From assembly GCF_014843005.1 (NCBI RefSeq), contig NZ_JACYXM010000007.1, forward strand, positions 1,804-65,803: a stretch of DNA of 64,000 bases, read 5' to 3'. The stretch is from Rhodanobacter sp. DHG33. Its GTDB lineage: Bacteria > Pseudomonadota > Gammaproteobacteria > Xanthomonadales > Rhodanobacteraceae. A model generated the notes under the pieces. It was given only the letters and a program-made list of their open reading frames with translations, was not told the origin of the DNA and did not search any database. The position numbers were made by a program, and so were the translations under genes. Of this stretch, positions 18,181 to 29,419 are shown in pieces (position 1 is the stretch's first letter; each line of letters begins with the position of its first letter).

Positions 18181-18996
18181 TTGCTGCGCCAACGCGTATT
18201 TACCGCCTTGCTGCTCGCGCCATTGGCGATAGCCATCATCCTGCTGCTGCCCACGGCGTGGTTCGCCCTGGTGATCGCCGTGGTTTTCCTGGGTGCGTTG
18301 GAGGAATGGACGCACCTCGCCGGCGTGCAAAAGCCGGCCATGCGCATGGCATGGCTCGTGCTGGCCGCCGTATTGTTCACGCTGCTTTGGCTTCTGCGCG
18401 ACGGCGCATCGACGCTGCTGCTGGGCTTGGGCGTGGCCTGGTGGCTGGTGGCCTGCCTGTGGCTTCGCCATTTCGCCTTCGGTGCCGCACCGACACCGGA
18501 AAACCGCGCACTGAAACTCGCGGCCGGCGCCTTCGTGGTGTTCCCCGCGTGGATGGCGTCGCTCGTCCTGCACGGCCGCGAGTCGCACGGCCACTGGTGG
18601 GTACTGCTGGCGCTGGTGATCGTGTGGGCGGCCGACATCGGCGCGTATTTCAGCGGGCGCAGCTTCGGCAAGCGCAAACTGGCGCCGCAGATCAGTCCCG
18701 GCAAGACCTGGGCCGGCGCGTACGGCGCGATGGTCGCCGGGGTGCTGGTGGCGCTCGCGGGCGGCTGGCTGCTCGACGTGCGCGGCATGGCATTGTTCGG
18801 CCTCGGCGTGCTGGCCACGCTGACGGTAGCCATCTCCATCGTCGGCGACCTGCTGGAGAGCCTGATGAAGCGCCACGCCGGCATCAAGGATTCGGGCAGC
18901 ATCTTCCCCGGCCATGGCGGCCTGCTGGACCGGCTAGACAGCGTGTTCGCGGCGCTGCCGGTGTTCGCCCTGGGCTTGCGGCTGCTCGGGTTGTGA
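18181..18996 (+). CDS. cdsA: Phosphatidate cytidylyltransferase (CDP-diglyceride synthase)
   Basis: Polytopic inner-membrane enzyme making CDP-diacylglycerol from CTP and phosphatidate, the branch-point of phospholipid synthesis. The 271 residues include many hydrophobic helices and the C-terminal signature SIVGDLLESLMKRHAGIKDSG...GHGGLLDRLDS with its metal-binding Asp residues. The start is a TTG seven bases after the uppS stop, preceded by AAAGGG, so translation is probably coupled. The family usually starts similarly with a short polar N terminus before the first helix. Confidence 0.95.
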   Translation: MLRQRVFTALLLAPLAIAIILLLPTAWFALVIAVVFLGALEEWTHLAGVQKPAMRMAWLVLAAVLFTLLWLLRDGASTLLLGLGVAWWLVACLWLRHFAFGAAPTPENRALKLAAGAFVVFPAWMASLVLHGRESHGHWWVLLALVIVWAADIGAYFSGRSFGKRKLAPQISPGKTWAGAYGAMVAGVLVALAGGWLLDVRGMALFGLGVLATLTVAISIVGDLLESLMKRHAGIKDSGSIFPGHGGLLDRLDSVFAALPVFALGLRLLGL

Positions 18997-19011
18997 GATG
19001 AGGCGGCGGCC

Positions 19012-20187
19012 ATGAACAAGGTTGCGGTACTCGGGGCCACCGGCTCCATCGGCGCCAGTACGCTGGACGTGATCGCGCGGCACCCGGAGCGCTTCCGCGC
19101 CAGCGTGCTGAGCGCGCACAGCAACGTGACCGCGCTGGCCGAACTGTGCGGGCGCTTCCGCCCCGAACTGGCGGTGATCGCCGACCCCGCGCTGGAAGGC
19201 GAACTGGCGCGCAAGCTGGCCGCCGCCGGCGTGCACTGCGAGGTGGCCAGTGGCCACGACGCGCTGACCGCCGCCGCATCCGGCGCGCTGTGCGACACGG
19301 TCGTGGCTGCCATCGTCGGCGCTGCCGGGCTGGCCTCCACCCTCGCCGCCGCGCAAGCCGGCAAGCGCCTGCTGCTGGCGAACAAGGAATCCATCGTGCT
19401 GGGCGGCCCGCTGCTGCTGCAGGCACTGCGCGCAGGCGGTGGCGTACTGATTCCGGTCGACTCCGAACACAACGCGATCTTCCAGTGCCTGCCCGGCGGC
19501 CGTCCGGATCTGGCGAAAAGCGGCGTGCGCCGACTGGTCCTCACGGCCTCCGGCGGCCCGTTCCGTGGCCGCACGCGCGCCGACCTGGCCGCGGTGACAC
19601 CCGACCAGGCCTGCAAGCACCCGAAGTGGTCGATGGGCCGCAAGATCTCGGTGGATTCGGCCACCTTGATGAACAAGGGGCTGGAGGTGATCGAAGCCCA
19701 TCACCTGTTCGGCGCCCCTGCCGACGCCATCGACGTGCTGGTGCACCCGCAGAGCCTGGTGCACTCCCTGGTGGAATACGTGGACGGCTCGGTGCTGGCA
19801 CAGCTCGGCAATCCGGACATGCGCACCGCCATCGCCCACGCGCTGGCGTGGCCGGAACGCGTGGAAGCGGGCGTGCCGCCGCTGAACCTCGCCGCCAGCG
19901 GGGCGTTGCAGTTCGAGGCCCCCGATCTGGACACCTTCCGCTGCCTGGCCCTCGCCTTCCAGGCACTGCGCGCCGGCGGGGACGCCCCGGCGATCCTGAA
20001 CGCGGCGAACGAGGTGGCCGTGGAAGCCTTCCTGGCCGGCACCCTGCCCTTCCTCGCCATCGCCGAGGTGGTGGAGGCCGTACTCACGGAACTGCCGTCG
20101 CAAACCGTGGTCGATGTGGAATCCCTCGTCGCTCGCGATGGCGAGGCGCGGGGCGCCGCCCGGCGCCTGCTGAAGCGGGCTTGCTGA
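19012..20187 (+). CDS. dxr: 1-deoxy-D-xylulose 5-phosphate reductoisomerase
   Basis: NADPH- and metal-dependent enzyme committing DXP to MEP in the non-mevalonate isoprenoid pathway, feeding UppS substrate supply. The 391 residues show [18 protein letters not shown] at the N terminus, [24 protein letters not shown] (metal/substrate region), and [21 protein letters not shown], all strictly conserved. Start has GAGG upstream and lies 15 bases after cdsA. Confidence 0.98.
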   Translation: MNKVAVLGATGSIGASTLDVIARHPERFRASVLSAHSNVTALAELCGRFRPELAVIADPALEGELARKLAAAGVHCEVASGHDALTAAASGALCDTVVAAIVGAAGLASTLAAAQAGKRLLLANKESIVLGGPLLLQALRAGGGVLIPVDSEHNAIFQCLPGGRPDLAKSGVRRLVLTASGGPFRGRTRADLAAVTPDQACKHPKWSMGRKISVDSATLMNKGLEVIEAHHLFGAPADAIDVLVHPQSLVHSLVEYVDGSVLAQLGNPDMRTAIAHALAWPERVEAGVPPLNLAASGALQFEAPDLDTFRCLALAFQALRAGGDAPAILNAANEVAVEAFLAGTLPFLAIAEVVEAVLTELPSQTVVDVESLVARDGEARGAARRLLKRAC

Positions 20188-20223
20188 TATCCTGTCCACG
20201 ATCGATTTCTGCCACGGCGTTTG

Positions 20224-21561
20224 ATGACTTCCTTCTTCGGCTCGGTGTTCTGGTTGCTGGTCACGCTTGGCGTGCTGGTGACCTTTCATGAATTCGGCCA
20301 CTACTGGGTCGCGCGCCGCTGCGGGGTGAAGGTTCTGCGCTTCTCGGTGGGGTTCGGCAAGGCGGTGTGGAAGCGCATCGGTCGCGACGGCACTGAATAC
20401 CAGATCGCCGCGATCCCGCTGGGCGGCTACGTGAAGATGCTGGACGCGCGCGAAGGCGTGGTCCCGCCGCAACTGCAGGACCAGGAATTCACCGCTCAGC
20501 CGGTGTGGAAGCGCATCCTGATCGTGCTGGCCGGCCCGGGCTTCAACCTGATCTTCACCGTGGCCGCGCTGTGGCTGATGTTCATGCTGGGCCGCCCCGA
20601 CGCGGCGCCCATCGTCACCGCCGCGCCGCAGAGCATGGCCGCCGTGGCGGGCGTTCAGCCGGGTGACCGCATCCTCGCCATCGATGGCCGCGCCATGGCC
20701 ACCTGGAGCGATTCGCTGGATGCCGTGGGCAACGCCCTGCTGGACCGCAGCCCGCTGCCGCTGACCGTGCGCAGCAGCAATGGCGCACAGAAGCAGTTAG
20801 TGCTTCCGCTGGACAAGCTGCCCCCGGGTCAGACTGTCGACCAGTACCTCACCACGCTGGGCCTGGAGCTGGCGCCCCCGCCGCCGGTGGCCGCCGCCGT
20901 GCTGCCTGGCGAACCTGCCTCGCTGGGCGGCATGCAGGTGGGCGACCGCATTCTCAGCATCGACGGCAAACCGGTGCCGGATTTCGAGGCGATGAGCAAG
21001 CTGGTGCAGCAGAGTGCGGCCATATCGCCGAAACTCGCCGTCGTGGTCGAACGCAACGGCAACGTGGTTCCGCTGCAGGTCGCCGCCCGCCACGAATCGC
21101 TGCAGGGCCAGCCCCTGGCCTGGGTGATCGGCGTCAGCGGGGAAACCGCCACGCTGCGTTACGGCCCCGTGCGCGCGCTGCGCGAGGCACTGGTGGACAC
21201 CTGGCGCAATGTCACGCAGACCTTCGGCATGATCGGCAAGATGCTGGGCGGCCAGGCCTCGACCAAGAACCTGTCCAGCGTGATCGGCATCGCGCAGATG
21301 GCCAACGCCAGCGCCCAGATGGGCTTCGCATGGTTCCTGCAATTCCTCGCCATGGTGTCGCTGAGCCTGGCCGTGCTGAACCTTCTGCCCATCCCCGTCT
21401 TGGATGGTGGGCACCTGCTGTATTACCTTATCGAGTTGCTCAAGGGCAGCCCGCTCAGCGAACAGGCCATGGCCATCGGCCAGTACATCGGGCTGGTGCT
21501 GCTCTTCAGCTTGATGGGCCTGGTGTTCTACAACGACATCCATCGCCTGCTGTTGTCGTGA
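20224..21561 (+). CDS. rseP: RIP metalloprotease RseP (site-2 protease)
   Basis: Inner-membrane zinc protease cutting the anti-sigma-E factor RseA and leftover signal peptides. The 445 residues have the zinc motif HEFGH at 22-26 in the first membrane helix, two PDZ domains between helices (PGDRILAIDG and VGDRILSIDG), and the LNLLPIPVLDGGHLL motif supplying the third ligand Asp near the C terminus. TTG at 20221 directly before the ATG is an alternative start. Placement between dxr and bamA is conserved in proteobacteria. Confidence 0.96.
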   Translation: MTSFFGSVFWLLVTLGVLVTFHEFGHYWVARRCGVKVLRFSVGFGKAVWKRIGRDGTEYQIAAIPLGGYVKMLDAREGVVPPQLQDQEFTAQPVWKRILIVLAGPGFNLIFTVAALWLMFMLGRPDAAPIVTAAPQSMAAVAGVQPGDRILAIDGRAMATWSDSLDAVGNALLDRSPLPLTVRSSNGAQKQLVLPLDKLPPGQTVDQYLTTLGLELAPPPPVAAAVLPGEPASLGGMQVGDRILSIDGKPVPDFEAMSKLVQQSAAISPKLAVVVERNGNVVPLQVAARHESLQGQPLAWVIGVSGETATLRYGPVRALREALVDTWRNVTQTFGMIGKMLGGQASTKNLSSVIGIAQMANASAQMGFAWFLQFLAMVSLSLAVLNLLPIPVLDGGHLLYYLIELLKGSPLSEQAMAIGQYIGLVLLFSLMGLVFYNDIHRLLLS

Positions 21562-21747
21562 CACCGATGATCCGCAGACACGGTTCGTCGAGGTCGCAAA
21601 CGTTCGTATCCGCCGCGTCCCCGCGCGGCGGTTTGTTGCATCCGGTGCTCCTCGCGGGCGCCTGTTTTTTCTCGCGGCGGGGTTCTGCCCTGTCGCGTGC
21701 GTTGATCGGGCCGGCGGCCTGATCGAAACCATCCACCGGAACCGACG

Positions 21748-24183
21748 ATGAAGCGTATCGCCGCCCTGATTTTGCTTGCCTCCCTTTCTGTCAAGGCGTT
21801 CGCCTTCGATCCGTTCGTGATCTCGGACATCCGCATCGACGGCCTTTCGCGCATCTCCGCCGGCACGGTGTTCAACTACCTGCCGGTCAGCCGCGGCGAC
21901 CAGATGACCGACGCCATGGCGCAGCGCGCGATCCGCGCGCTCTACCAGACCAAGTTCTTCAGCGACGTGGAGATGGAGCGCGACGGCAACATCCTGGTCA
22001 TCAAGGTGACGGAGCGTCCCTCGATCGCCAAGCTCACCATCCGCGGCAACAAGGACATCAAGACCGAAGACCTGCAGAAGGGCCTGAAGTCCATCGGCCT
22101 GGCCGAGGGCGAGACCTTCGACCGCCTTGCGCTGGACAACGTGCAGCAGGAACTGATCCGCCAGTACTACAACCGCGGCAAGTACAGCGTCTCGGTCACC
22201 CCGCACGTGGTACAGCTGGAACGCAACCGCGTGGCCATCGACATCGAGATCCGCGAAGGCCAGGTGGCGAAGATCAAGGAGATCAACATCGCCGGCAACC
22301 ATGCGTTCACCGACAAGGCGATCCGCAGCGATTTCGAACTGGGCACGCCGAACTGGATGTCCTGGTACTCCAAGAACGACCAGTACTCGCAGGAGAAACT
22401 CTCCGGCGACCTGGAAAAGCTGCAGTCCTACTACATGAACCGCGGCTACGCCGACTTCGGCGTCGACTCCACCCAGGTGACCATCGCGCCTGACAAGCAG
22501 TCCATGTACATCGCCGCCGACGTGAAGGAAGGCGAGATCTACAAGATTGCCGACGTGAAGCTGCTCGGCACCATGGTGCTGCCGGAGACCACGCTGCGCC
22601 AGCTGGTGTTCGTCAAGCCGGGCGACGTGTTCAACCGCAGCGCCATCGAAGCCAGCACCAAGGCGATCAAGGCGCTGCTGGCCAACATCGGCTACGCCTA
22701 CGCCAAGGTCACGCCGTATCCCAAGCTGGACAAGGACAAGCGCACCGTCGACCTGACGCTCTATGTCGAGCCGGGCCAGCGCGTGTACGTGCGCCGCGTG
22801 ATCTTCGAGGGCAACACGCTCACCGAGGACAACGTGATGCGCCGCGAAATGCGCCAGCTCGAAGGCGCCTGGTACTCGCAGGGCATCATCGACCGTTCCA
22901 AGAACCGCCTGCAGCAGCTGGGCTACTTCAAGAAGGTCGACGTCGACAAGAAGAAGGTGCCGGGTTCCGACGACCAGGTGGACGTCACCGTCAAGGTCGA
23001 GGAGCAGTCCGCCGGCAGCCTGCAGTTCGGCATCGGCTACTCGCAGTACTCGGGCATCATCCTTTCCGCCTCGGTCTCGGAGCGCAACCTGTTCGGCAGC
23101 GGCGACACCGTGTCGCTGAGCGGTTCGCGCAGCGACTACCAGACCAGCTACCAGGCCAATTACTACAACCCTTACCTCACCAACAACGGCGTGGGTATCG
23201 GTTACAACCTCACCTACACCAAGACCGACTTCAACAACGTGGATAACGGCGAGTTCGCCGATTACTCCACCAGCCAGCGCGCGTTCTCCACCTACCTCGG
23301 CTTCCCGATCACCGATTTCCAGAGCGTGCGTGCCGGCATCGGCCTGAGCAGCAACAAGGTCAACTCCATCCCGGGCTACACGCCGCAGCAATTGGTCGAC
23401 TACCAGAACGAGATCGGGCACTACACGATCCATTCGACGATCGGCACCCTCGGCTGGAACATGAACACCCAGAACGGCTACTGGGCGCCCACCCGCGGTG
23501 GCCAGCTGTCGGTAAACGCCGAAGTCGGATTGCCTACCTCTACCGTGAAGTACTGGAAACTCACCGGCCAGGCGGATCACTACTGGCCGGTCGGCGGCGG
23601 CTTCGTGCTCTACCTCAAGGGCTTCCTCGGCTACGGCAAGACCTATGGCCAGAACGGCATCAGCGATGCTCAGTTCGACCAGCTCAAGGCCACTTACGCC
23701 GCAGCGGGAGTGCCTGCGCCGGCGGACATGCGCAACGACTTCCCGTTCTGGGACAACTTCTACTCCGGCGGCGTGACCGACGTGCGCGGCTTCCAGGACA
23801 ACACCCTGGGTCCGCGCCTCTGCGGCGGCACCGGCACCGTTGCCGGCAATACCGGCAGCTACTGCAACAACAGCTACTACAACTACGCCCAGCCCATCGG
23901 CGGTGCGATGAAGGTGCTGGGCACGGCCGAGCTGTACCTGCCGCTGCCCTTCCTCAAGGACATCAACACCGCGCGCGTCTCCTGGTTCGTGGATACCGGC
24001 AACGCCTACGCGAACTGGAACAGCTTCTCCGCCAGCACGCTGCGCGCGTCCACCGGCCTGTCGCTGCACTGGCAGTCGCCGATGGGCCCGATGATCATCA
24101 ACTTCGCGCTGCCGTTCCGCACGCAGCCGGGCGATGGCTACTACGAGGAACGTATCCAGTTCACCTTCGGCTCCACGTTCTGA
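21748..24183 (+). CDS. bamA: Outer membrane protein assembly factor BamA
   Basis: Central Omp85 protein that folds beta-barrel proteins into the outer membrane. The 811 residues comprise a signal peptide (about 1-19), five POTRA domains (starting FVISDIRIDGLSRISAGTVF), and a 16-strand barrel. The barrel contains YYSGGVTDVRGF-type loop 6 (FYSGGVTDVRGFQDN, the conserved V/I-R-G-F) and a C-terminal Phe (FTFGSTF). The preceding 186 bases hold no gene and could carry a sigma-E promoter, which I cannot confirm. A strong hairpin terminator follows, separating it from lpxD. Confidence 0.98.
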   Translation: MKRIAALILLASLSVKAFAFDPFVISDIRIDGLSRISAGTVFNYLPVSRGDQMTDAMAQRAIRALYQTKFFSDVEMERDGNILVIKVTERPSIAKLTIRGNKDIKTEDLQKGLKSIGLAEGETFDRLALDNVQQELIRQYYNRGKYSVSVTPHVVQLERNRVAIDIEIREGQVAKIKEINIAGNHAFTDKAIRSDFELGTPNWMSWYSKNDQYSQEKLSGDLEKLQSYYMNRGYADFGVDSTQVTIAPDKQSMYIAADVKEGEIYKIADVKLLGTMVLPETTLRQLVFVKPGDVFNRSAIEASTKAIKALLANIGYAYAKVTPYPKLDKDKRTVDLTLYVEPGQRVYVRRVIFEGNTLTEDNVMRREMRQLEGAWYSQGIIDRSKNRLQQLGYFKKVDVDKKKVPGSDDQVDVTVKVEEQSAGSLQFGIGYSQYSGIILSASVSERNLFGSGDTVSLSGSRSDYQTSYQANYYNPYLTNNGVGIGYNLTYTKTDFNNVDNGEFADYSTSQRAFSTYLGFPITDFQSVRAGIGLSSNKVNSIPGYTPQQLVDYQNEIGHYTIHSTIGTLGWNMNTQNGYWAPTRGGQLSVNAEVGLPTSTVKYWKLTGQADHYWPVGGGFVLYLKGFLGYGKTYGQNGISDAQFDQLKATYAAAGVPAPADMRNDFPFWDNFYSGGVTDVRGFQDNTLGPRLCGGTGTVAGNTGSYCNNSYYNYAQPIGGAMKVLGTAELYLPLPFLKDINTARVSWFVDTGNAYANWNSFSASTLRASTGLSLHWQSPMGPMIINFALPFRTQPGDGYYEERIQFTFGSTF

Positions 24184-24209
24184 CGTCCCCGGTCGTCCGG
24201 ATGGATCGG

Positions 24210-24242
24210 CGAAAAGCGCGGCTTGCCGCGCTTTTCGTTTTT
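24210..24242 (+). terminator. Intrinsic terminator between bamA and lpxD
   Basis: CGAAAAGCGCGGC and GCCGCGCTTTTCG arms (13 bp, perfect) around TT, followed by TTTTT. It starts 27 bases after the bamA stop, where skp/ompH is found in many relatives. Confidence 0.88.
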
Positions 24243-24360
24243 CGGCTGGCCAGCGCTCCCATCAGGCCGCCGATACGGGGGACCGACATCGCTTTCGGTG
24301 ATTTTGAAGGCAATGCCGCGGCGCTGCCGATACAATGACGCCCTTGCCGCGGAGAAGCTC

Positions 24361-25392
24361 TTGAGCGCCCATCCCAGCCACACCCTCGCCGAACTGGCCG
24401 AACGTTTCGGCCTGCGCCTGCGCGGCGACGGCCATCGACGCATCGAAGGCATCGCCACACTGGCGAATGCCGGCAATGGTCAGCTGACGTTCCTTTCAAA
24501 CAGCAAGTACGGCGCGCAACTGGCCGCCACCGGCGCCGGCGCGGTGATCCTGCGCGAGGAAAACCTCGCGGACTGCCCGGTCGATGCCCTCGTCGCCGCC
24601 GATCCCTACGTGGCCTACGCCAAGGTCGCCGCGCTGTTCGAGCGCCTGCCCGCCAGCGCGCCCGGCATCCACCCCACTGCGGTGGTGGACGCCGACGCGA
24701 AAGTCAGCGCAAGCGCGAGCATCGGCCCCTGCTGCGTGATCGAACGCGGCGCCGTGGTCGAAGACGGCGCCGTGCTCGGCCCGCATTGCATCGTGGGCGA
24801 GGACTGCACGGTGGGCGCGCAGTCGCGCCTGGTGGCGCGGGTGACGCTGGTGACGCGGGTGACGCTGGGTAAGCGCGTGCTGGTACATCCCGGCGCGGTG
24901 ATCGGCTCGGACGGCTTCGGCCTCGCCTTCGAGCGCGACCACTGGGTGAAGATCCCCCAGCTCGGCGGCGTGCGCATCGGCGACGACTGCGAGATCGGCG
25001 CGAACACCACCATCGACCGCGGCGCGCTGGACGACACCGTGCTGGAAGAGGACGTGCGGCTGGACAACCAGATCCAGGTCGCCCACAACGTCTTCATCGG
25101 CGCGCACACCGCCATGGCCGGCTGCTCCGCGGTTGCAGGCAGCGCCAGGATCGGCCGCTGGTGCCAGATCGGCGGCAATGCCGGCGTGCTGGGCCATCTG
25201 GAACTCGCCGACCGGGTTACCATTACCGCCAAGAGCCTGGTCACGCATTCGATACGCGAGCCGGGCGAGTATTCCTCGGGCACGCCGCTGCAGGACAACC
25301 GCAGCTGGCGCAAGAACGCCGCCCGTTTCAAGCACCTGGACGATTTAGCGCGCCGGCTCGCGGCGCTGGAGAAGGAAAAGAACGATGAGTGA
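24361..25392 (+). CDS. lpxD: UDP-3-O-(3-hydroxyacyl)glucosamine N-acyltransferase
   Basis: Third lipid A enzyme, adding the second acyl chain from acyl-ACP. I set the start at TTG 24361, with GGAG seven bases upstream, giving 343 residues and the family N terminus (HTLAELAERFGLRLRGDG). An upstream open frame from 24223 would add an unlikely 46 residues. Left-handed beta-helix hexapeptide repeats fill the centre, with the catalytic His in QVAHNVFIG. TACAAT at 24331-24336 may be a -10, consistent with a separate promoter after the bamA terminator. A 30-base GTGACGC-type tandem near 24841-24870 encodes VTLVTRVTL without changing coil length. Confidence 0.95.
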   Translation: MSAHPSHTLAELAERFGLRLRGDGHRRIEGIATLANAGNGQLTFLSNSKYGAQLAATGAGAVILREENLADCPVDALVAADPYVAYAKVAALFERLPASAPGIHPTAVVDADAKVSASASIGPCCVIERGAVVEDGAVLGPHCIVGEDCTVGAQSRLVARVTLVTRVTLGKRVLVHPGAVIGSDGFGLAFERDHWVKIPQLGGVRIGDDCEIGANTTIDRGALDDTVLEEDVRLDNQIQVAHNVFIGAHTAMAGCSAVAGSARIGRWCQIGGNAGVLGHLELADRVTITAKSLVTHSIREPGEYSSGTPLQDNRSWRKNAARFKHLDDLARRLAALEKEKNDE

Positions 25393-25858
25393 CGCCCCCG
25401 CCCCCGTGACCTTTCCGGTGAACGTGGAACAGATCCAGCAGTTGCTGCCGCACCGCTATCCGTTCCTGCTGGTCGATCGCGTGATCGAACTGGTGCCCGA
25501 CCAGAGCGCCGTGGCGATCAAGAACGTCACCATCAACGAACCGTTCTTCAACGGCCACTTCCCCGGTCATCCGGTGATGCCGGGCGTGCTGATCGTGGAG
25601 GCCATGGCGCAGGCCGCCGGCCTGCTCACCCAGCTCAGCAACCGCATGAAGGGCAACAACGGCAGTCCGCTGTTCTACCTGGTCAAGGTGGACAATGCGC
25701 GCTTCAGCGCCCCGGTGGTTCCGGGCGACCAGCTGCGGTTGGAAGTGTCGGTGAAGCGCGTGATGCGCGGCATGGGCCTGTTCGTCGCGCGCACCCTGGT
25801 GGACGGCAAGGAAGTGGCGAGCTGTGAGCTGATGTGCGCGGCGAGGTCCGACAAATGA
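25385..25858 (+). CDS. fabZ: 3-hydroxyacyl-[ACP] dehydratase FabZ
   Basis: Hot-dog-fold dehydratase of fatty acid elongation, competing with LpxA/LpxD for 3-hydroxyacyl-ACP and so balancing phospholipid and lipid A. Of 157 residues, the active site His58 lies in [12 protein letters not shown] and Glu72 in LIVEAMAQ. The ATG overlaps the lpxD end by 8 bases and its stop overlaps the lpxA ATG, indicating tight translational coupling. Confidence 0.98.
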   Translation: MSDAPAPVTFPVNVEQIQQLLPHRYPFLLVDRVIELVPDQSAVAIKNVTINEPFFNGHFPGHPVMPGVLIVEAMAQAAGLLTQLSNRMKGNNGSPLFYLVKVDNARFSAPVVPGDQLRLEVSVKRVMRGMGLFVARTLVDGKEVASCELMCAARSDK

Positions 25859-26628
25859 TCCACGCCACTGCGCAGATCGACCCCACGGCGAAGATCGGCG
25901 CCAACGTCAGCATCGGCGCCTACAGCGTGATTGGCGCCGAGGTGGAGATCGGCGACGGCACGGTGATCGGCCCGCACGTGGTGGTCGAAGGGCCCACCAG
26001 GATCGGTTGCGACAACCGCATCGCCCAATTCGCCTCCATCGGCGGCGACCCGCAGGACAAGAAGTGGCGCGGCGAGCGCACCGAGCTGGTGATCGGCGAC
26101 CGCAACCTGATCCGCGAATTCGTCACCATCAACCGCGGCACCGGCGAAGGCGGCGGCATCACCCGCATCGGCAACGACAACTGGCTGCTGGCCTACGTGC
26201 ATATCGCGCACGACTGCCAGATCGGCAACCACGTGGTGTTTTCCAACTATTCGGCGCTGGCCGGCCATGTGGAGATCGGCGACTGGGTGATCATCTCCGG
26301 CTACGCCGGCGTGCATCAGTTCGGCAAAGTGGGCGCGCACGCCTTCATCGCGATGGGCTGCCTGGTCGGTGCCGACGTGCCGCCGTTCCTGATGATGGCC
26401 AACGAGCAGACCGGCCGCCCGCGCGGCATCAACAGCGAAGGCCTGAGACGCCGCGGCTTCGACAACACGCGCGTCGCCGCGATCAAGCGCGCCTACCGCA
26501 CGCTGTACATGGCCGGCCTGTCGCAAGCCGAGGCGCGCGAACAGCTTGCCACGCAGGCGCAGGACAGCGCCGACGTGCGCGCGATGCTGGACTTCATCGA
26601 GCGCAGCGAACGGTCGCTCGCCAGATAA
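25855..26628 (+). CDS. lpxA: UDP-N-acetylglucosamine O-acyltransferase
   Basis: First lipid A enzyme, transferring 3-hydroxyacyl from ACP to UDP-GlcNAc. The 257 residues form a left-handed beta-helix of hexapeptide repeats ([14 protein letters not shown]...) with catalytic His119 in [11 protein letters not shown]. The C-terminal helical part contains [13 protein letters not shown]. The start overlaps the fabZ stop as ATGA. A perfect hairpin follows immediately before lpxB. Confidence 0.98.
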   Translation: MIHATAQIDPTAKIGANVSIGAYSVIGAEVEIGDGTVIGPHVVVEGPTRIGCDNRIAQFASIGGDPQDKKWRGERTELVIGDRNLIREFVTINRGTGEGGGITRIGNDNWLLAYVHIAHDCQIGNHVVFSNYSALAGHVEIGDWVIISGYAGVHQFGKVGAHAFIAMGCLVGADVPPFLMMANEQTGRPRGINSEGLRRRGFDNTRVAAIKRAYRTLYMAGLSQAEAREQLATQAQDSADVRAMLDFIERSERSLAR

Positions 26629-26632
26629 GCGC

Positions 26633-26659
26633 TGCCGATATGCGTCCCGCATATCGGCA
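26633..26659 (+). repeat. Perfect 12-bp hairpin between lpxA and lpxB
   Basis: TGCCGATATGCG and CGCATATCGGCA arms are separated by TCC, starting five bases after the lpxA stop. There is no T-run downstream, so it is not a typical terminator. An mRNA-processing or stability element is possible. Confidence 0.6.
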
Positions 26660-26692
26660 AATCAGGCACGGGTCTTTGTTCTTGCACTACGC

Positions 26693-27901
26693 ATGACCAA
26701 CACACAGCCCCCACTCATCGCCCTCCTCGCCGGCGAAGACTCCGGCGACCAGTTGGGCGCCGACCTGATCGCCGCCCTGCGCGCGCGCTACCCGGACGCG
26801 CGCTTCGTCGGCATCGGCGGTGCGCGCATGCAGGCGCAGGGCTTCGAGTCCTGGTACGACATCCGCGAACTGTCCCTGTTCGGCTTCGCCGAAGTGGTCT
26901 CGCACCTGCCGCGCCTGCTCAAGCTCCGCAAGCAGCTGGTCGCGCGCCTGGTCGCCGCCAAACCGACGCTGGTGGTCGGCATCGACGCGCCGGATTTCAA
27001 CCTCGGCGTGGAAGCGCGGCTGCGCCAAGCCGGCCTGCGCACCGTGCACTACGTCAGCCCGTCGGTGTGGGCATGGCGCGAAAAGCGCGCCGAGAAAATC
27101 GGCCGTTCGGCCGACCGCGTGCTGTGCCTGTTTCCGATGGAGCCCGCGATCTACGCGAAGCACGGCGTCGATGCCCGCTTCACCGGCCACCCGCTGGCCG
27201 ACCGTTTCCCGCTGGTATCCGACCGTGCCGCCGCGCGCGAAACGCTGCAGCTGCCGCAGGACGCCCCGGTGCTGGCCGTGCTGCCCGGCAGCCGCGGCAG
27301 CGAACTGGCCCGGCTGGGCGAACCCTTTCTCGACGCCGCGCGACGCGTCGCCGCTGCGCTGCCTGGCCTGCGCGTGGTGATACCCGCCGCCAACCCGCGC
27401 ACGCTGGAGTCCTTGCGCACCCTGCTCGCCAAGGCTCCGCAGGGCGCTGCCACGCCGCAACTGCTGGACGGTCACGCCCATGAAGCCATGCAGGCCGCCG
27501 ACGTGGTGCTGCTGGCGTCGGGCACGGCCACGCTGGAGGCCATGCTGGCCAAACGGCCGATGGTGGTGGGCTATCGCGTCTCGCCGGTGAGCTACCGCAT
27601 CGCGAAATTGCTGCGCATGCTCAAGACCGACGTCTACGCCCTGCCCAACATCCTCGCCCGCGCCTGCGGCATGGGCGACCGCATCGTGCTGGCCCCCGAA
27701 CTGATGCAGGACGACTGCACCGCCGCGAAACTCGCCGATGCCGTGCTCGCGCTGTTCAACGACAGCGAGCGGCGCGGCGCCATCGTCGGTGCGTTCGAAC
27801 AGCTGCACCAGGCCTTGCGCGCGAACCTGGCGGGCGATGCGGCGGATGCGGCGGCGGAAGCGATCGGCGAATTGCTGGAAGCGCCCGCGGCGCCCGGCTG
27901 A
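26693..27901 (+). CDS. lpxB: Lipid-A-disaccharide synthase
   Basis: GT19 glycosyltransferase joining lipid X and UDP-diacylglucosamine into the lipid A disaccharide at the inner-membrane surface. The 402 residues show LIALLAGEDSGDQLGADL, FVGIGGARM, VSPSVWAWREKR and LPGSRGSEL, with ASGTATLEAML in the nucleotide-binding half. Start at 26693 matches family N termini, although no clear ribosome-binding site precedes it. It converges on radA with three bases between stop codons, and no rnhB or dnaE follows as in E. coli. Confidence 0.96.
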   Translation: MTNTQPPLIALLAGEDSGDQLGADLIAALRARYPDARFVGIGGARMQAQGFESWYDIRELSLFGFAEVVSHLPRLLKLRKQLVARLVAAKPTLVVGIDAPDFNLGVEARLRQAGLRTVHYVSPSVWAWREKRAEKIGRSADRVLCLFPMEPAIYAKHGVDARFTGHPLADRFPLVSDRAAARETLQLPQDAPVLAVLPGSRGSELARLGEPFLDAARRVAAALPGLRVVIPAANPRTLESLRTLLAKAPQGAATPQLLDGHAHEAMQAADVVLLASGTATLEAMLAKRPMVVGYRVSPVSYRIAKLLRMLKTDVYALPNILARACGMGDRIVLAPELMQDDCTAAKLADAVLALFNDSERRGAIVGAFEQLHQALRANLAGDAADAAAEAIGELLEAPAAPG

Positions 27902-27904
27902 CGG

Positions 27905-29281
<1,377 letters not shown>

Positions 29282-29419
29282 CGAAAAGCTCCGGGATGAA
29301 CAGTGCGGCATGGATGCCGCCTCCTGACCTGCATGCTCATGGACGAGCACGCAGGCGATGCTTGCAAGCTTAGCCGCCAGCCATCGCAGGGAGCGAGACG
29401 CGACCGCCGCGCTGCGGCG

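Noticed and set aside
20797-24069. 1090-codon open frame antisense to rseP and bamA
   Set aside because: It overlaps two essential genes with clear motifs on the other strand and has no domain of its own.
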